Assembly: GCA_034432935.1 (NCBI GenBank) | Contig: DAOUBD010000032.1 | Span: forward strand, 1-40,788 | Direction of reading: 5' to 3' | Source: DAOUAG01 sp034432935 | GTDB lineage: Bacteria > Chloroflexota > Dehalococcoidia > SM23-28-2 > RBG-16-64-32 | Length of the DNA stretch: 40,788 nucleotides | Part shown: positions 38,630-40,788 of the stretch, piece after piece | Layout: each line of letters starts with the position of its first letter | Numbering within the stretch: position 1 is the stretch's first letter | Position numbers and translations under genes: made by a program | Notes under the pieces: generated by a model | Seen by the model: only the letters and a program-made list of their open reading frames with translations | What the model was told of the DNA's origin: nothing | The model's database searches: none

Positions 38630-40788
38630 TCAGCCGGCGCCGTTGAGGGCGCTGACCTGCACCCTGGTGGCCCGCGCCGCTGGGCAGGGCTGCCATTCCG
38701 TGGGCCAGTATTTCAGGTGCCCGTATCCGCCGGCCAGGTGGAGCCACTTGATCATCCCTGGCTCCACATTGGCCTCATCGGACCAGTTGGGGAACTGGTA
38801 GGGCTCCCAGCCGTTGTAGATGATCACCTGGCCGGGCCGCACGGAGGGCGATGTCTTCAGCATAAGGATCGTCTGGCCCATGTCGTTGTGCACACGGACC
38901 CGCTCGCCGTCACGCAAACCGCGGAGGGCAGCATCCCCTGGGTTCATCAGCACGTGGGGCGTCCCCCGGTGTGTCTCCAGCATGAGGCGGTTGACGATGT
39001 TCAGGGAGTGGATGCTCCAGCGGTTGTGACCGCTGGTGACGATGAAAGGATACGGCCCGCCCGCTGCCGGCGGGTCCTTGTGGCAGGGCAGCTCCTCGCC
39101 CGCCTCCAGGAACCAGGGGTGGTCGATGTAGAACTGGGCGCGGCGCGTCAGCGTCGGGTACACCACCTTCTTCTCCACGTGCCAGCGCAGGGGCGTGAAG
39201 GTCTCGTCCGGCCGGATATCGGAGGACTGGGCCATGGCCCGGGGGGAGACCCCGAGGCCCGTGAAGCGCAGGAAGCCTCTTTCCCGTATGGTCTGAAGGG
39301 TGGAGCCGGGCGGCAACGTCCCCGTGACGGTGCAATCACGGATCATCTCGTCCGCCAGCTTCTCCTCATCGTGGAAGGCCCCGTTGGCAGTAAAGGCATC
39401 GTAGAGCCCCGCGAACTTGCGGGTAGTGCCCCGGTAGTCTTTATACTCCGTCAGCCCTCGCTCCGCCGCCCGCTCCTCGATGCGTTTGACGAGATCGCGG
39501 AAGATCTGCCATTCGTTCCTGGCCTCGCCCGGGGGGTCCACCAGCTTGTCGCAGAAGGTGAGGTTCATGGTGTGGGTGCTGGGGATGCCGAAGCCGGTCT
39601 TCTCGTACTGCTGGGCGGCGGGCAGCACGATGTCGGCCCACATGGCGGTGGTGCTCATGCGAGGGTCGATGACCACCACCATCTTGAGCTTGGGCCACAG
39701 GTTCTTGAGAAGCATGTTTTGGCCGCCGCGGGTCCGCCTCAAGGCGTTGCCGCCCATCTCGATAAACACCCTTGGCTCCAGCTTGGGGCCCGGCAGGGCG
39801 ACGCCATCCCACCACTTGTTCTCCAGCGCCTCGCGCCAGTACTCCTCGAAGCCACGCTTCATGGACGGGTCGTGCCACTCCTTGCGAGACCAGACCTTAT
39901 CGAAGCCGGAGTGGTAGTACCACACGAAGATGGGCGGCACCATAGCCGGATGGCTCATCATCGGAGCCCGCTTGGCCATCTCGATCATGGCCATAGAGTC
40001 CGTCATGGTGGGGTCCATGCCTTTGAGGGCGTTGGTCATGGTGCGCATCATGTTCAGCATCTCTTGAGTCGCCTCGGGCCCGGGCCTGCCCTTGACGCCA
40101 GTAACGAAGTAGCCGTCGAAGAGGCCGGCCAGCCACGCCCGGACGCCGGTGCCTTTGCGCCCCCAGTTGCCGGTGAGGGCCAGGAGCAACAGCTCCGAGC
40201 GCTCGATCAGGTCGCCGTGGTAGTACTTGGAGGCGTTGTTCAGGCAGCCGATGATGGTGGTGCGCTTGCGGGCCACCTTGCGGGCGATCTCGCGAATGGC
40301 ATGGGGCCCCACGCCGCAGATAGCAGCCGCTTTCTCTGGGGTGTACTGTTTCAGCCGCTCCTTCACCAGCTCGAAGACGGTGGTCACCTTCACCGTCTTG
40401 CCATTGGCCAGCTTGGCCCTGAAGGTGCCCTCCAAAGCGGGTACCACGTCCCCTAGGTCCAGGGTGCCCCGGGGCGCCTCCACGATGCTTTGTGTCTTGG
40501 CGTCGTAGACGTAGAACTGGTCGTCCCGGCCGCCTTCGGCCAAATCTTGCCCGCGCAGATAGGTGCGGGAGTCCAGCCTTACCAGGAGCGGCAGGTCAGT
40601 CTGCTCTCGCACGAAGGTCTCGTTGTACAGCTTTTCGGCTATCACCACCTGCGCCATAGCCAGGGCGAAAGCGGCGTCGCTCCCGGGCCTCACCGAGACG
40701 TAGTAGTCGGCGTGGATGGCCGAGGGGCTGAAGTCCGGCGCGACGGTCACCACTTCAGCGCCCTTGTAGCGGGCCTCCGTAATGTAGT
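38630..40788 (-). CDS. Molybdopterin oxidoreductase, DMSO reductase family alpha subunit (5' part beyond window)
   Basis: The frame is open through the right edge, giving the last ~719 residues of the protein. Visible are the molybdopterin-binding regions of DMSO reductase-family enzymes: VTVAPDFSPSAIHADYYVSV, PGSDAAFALAMAQVVI, NWGRKGTGVRAW, FIEMGGNALRRTRGGQNM, VVVIDPRMSTTAMWADIVLP and, in the C-terminal molydopterin-dinucleotide domain, VTSGHNRWSIHSLNIVNR and IIYNGWEPYQFPNWSD. The YNGWEPYQF and WLHLAGGYGHLKYWPTEW elements recall type II enzymes such as ethylbenzene and dimethylsulfide dehydrogenases or chlorate/selenate reductases. The iron-sulfur motif and the Mo ligand lie outside the window, so substrate and Tat signal cannot be judged. 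Confidence 0.88.
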   Translation of the reverse strand, partial: YITEARYKGAEVVTVAPDFSPSAIHADYYVSVRPGSDAAFALAMAQVVIAEKLYNETFVREQTDLPLLVRLDSRTYLRGQDLAEGGRDDQFYVYDAKTQSIVEAPRGTLDLGDVVPALEGTFRAKLANGKTVKVTTVFELVKERLKQYTPEKAAAICGVGPHAIREIARKVARKRTTIIGCLNNASKYYHGDLIERSELLLLALTGNWGRKGTGVRAWLAGLFDGYFVTGVKGRPGPEATQEMLNMMRTMTNALKGMDPTMTDSMAMIEMAKRAPMMSHPAMVPPIFVWYYHSGFDKVWSRKEWHDPSMKRGFEEYWREALENKWWDGVALPGPKLEPRVFIEMGGNALRRTRGGQNMLLKNLWPKLKMVVVIDPRMSTTAMWADIVLPAAQQYEKTGFGIPSTHTMNLTFCDKLVDPPGEARNEWQIFRDLVKRIEERAAERGLTEYKDYRGTTRKFAGLYDAFTANGAFHDEEKLADEMIRDCTVTGTLPPGSTLQTIRERGFLRFTGLGVSPRAMAQSSDIRPDETFTPLRWHVEKKVVYPTLTRRAQFYIDHPWFLEAGEELPCHKDPPAAGGPYPFIVTSGHNRWSIHSLNIVNRLMLETHRGTPHVLMNPGDAALRGLRDGERVRVHNDMGQTILMLKTSPSVRPGQVIIYNGWEPYQFPNWSDEANVEPGMIKWLHLAGGYGHLKYWPTEWQPCPAARATRVQVSALNGAG

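Noticed and set aside
38717..40456. Plus-strand open frame of 579 codons opposite the molybdopterin oxidoreductase
   Set aside because: It is a shadow of the real gene caused by high GC; its translation is His/Gly/Val rich with no family motif and no ribosome binding site.

Overview
The window is about 41 kb of high-GC bacterial chromosome with tightly packed genes, short operons on both strands, and several GTG and TTG starts. The clearest content is an archaellum (archaeal-type rotating filament) operon inside an otherwise bacterial background: signal peptidase I, an ECF sigma/anti-sigma pair, LysM and M23 cell-wall domains, and a ydaO-type riboswitch. That mixture, together with secreted dockerin-bearing proteins, an F420/FMN-type oxidoreductase and an archaeal-type COG2521 methyltransferase, suggests a monoderm member of the Chloroflexota, possibly close to Dehalococcoidia. 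This placement is inferred from gene content; no rRNA or marker tree is available. No tRNA, rRNA, CRISPR array or insertion sequence was seen.

Region 1 (1-11056) is mostly housekeeping and stand-alone genes: a lipoprotein with a glycosidase-like barrel, a DHFR-fold protein, an ECF sigma / zinc-finger anti-sigma / SIMPL operon, lepB-pyrE, a phosphate permease with its DUF47 partner, a CDGSH iron-sulfur protein, an alpha/beta hydrolase, two methyltransferases and a crotonase. Region 2 (11251-19877) holds a MoxR-DUF58-transglutaminase operon whose transglutaminase domain has lost all three catalytic residues, a subtilase carrying cohesin-like and dockerin modules, a DinB protein and an MFS transporter.

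Region 3 (19874-28828, minus strand) is the archaellum operon, transcribed as arlB1, arlB2, an ArlC/D/E- (or ArlX-) like coiled-coil protein, arlG, arlF, arlH, arlI, arlJ, then a membrane-anchored LysM-LysM-M23 protein. The order B-X-G-F-H-I-J matches the crenarchaeal arrangement. The archaellins have class III signal peptides and EF-hand-like loops. The terminal LysM/M23 gene looks like a bacterial addition that could fit or anchor the machine in peptidoglycan. Stable hairpins flank the archaellin pair and probably help set filament versus motor expression. Upstream, on the same strand, lie a small membrane protein and a repeat-containing secreted protein with a half dockerin and a structured leader that can pair with its own ribosome binding site. 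No prepilin peptidase (arlK) or chemotaxis gene is in the window.

Region 4 (31511-40788) contains an ACT-malic enzyme and tandem universal stress protein, a DUF72 protein, a small zinc-ribbon gene preceded by a promoter and a convincing c-di-AMP (ydaO/yuaA) riboswitch, an LLM-class oxidoreductase, a nitrilase-family amidase coupled to a GH63/GH37-like glycosidase, and the C-terminal part of a molybdopterin oxidoreductase of the DMSO reductase family that runs off the window.
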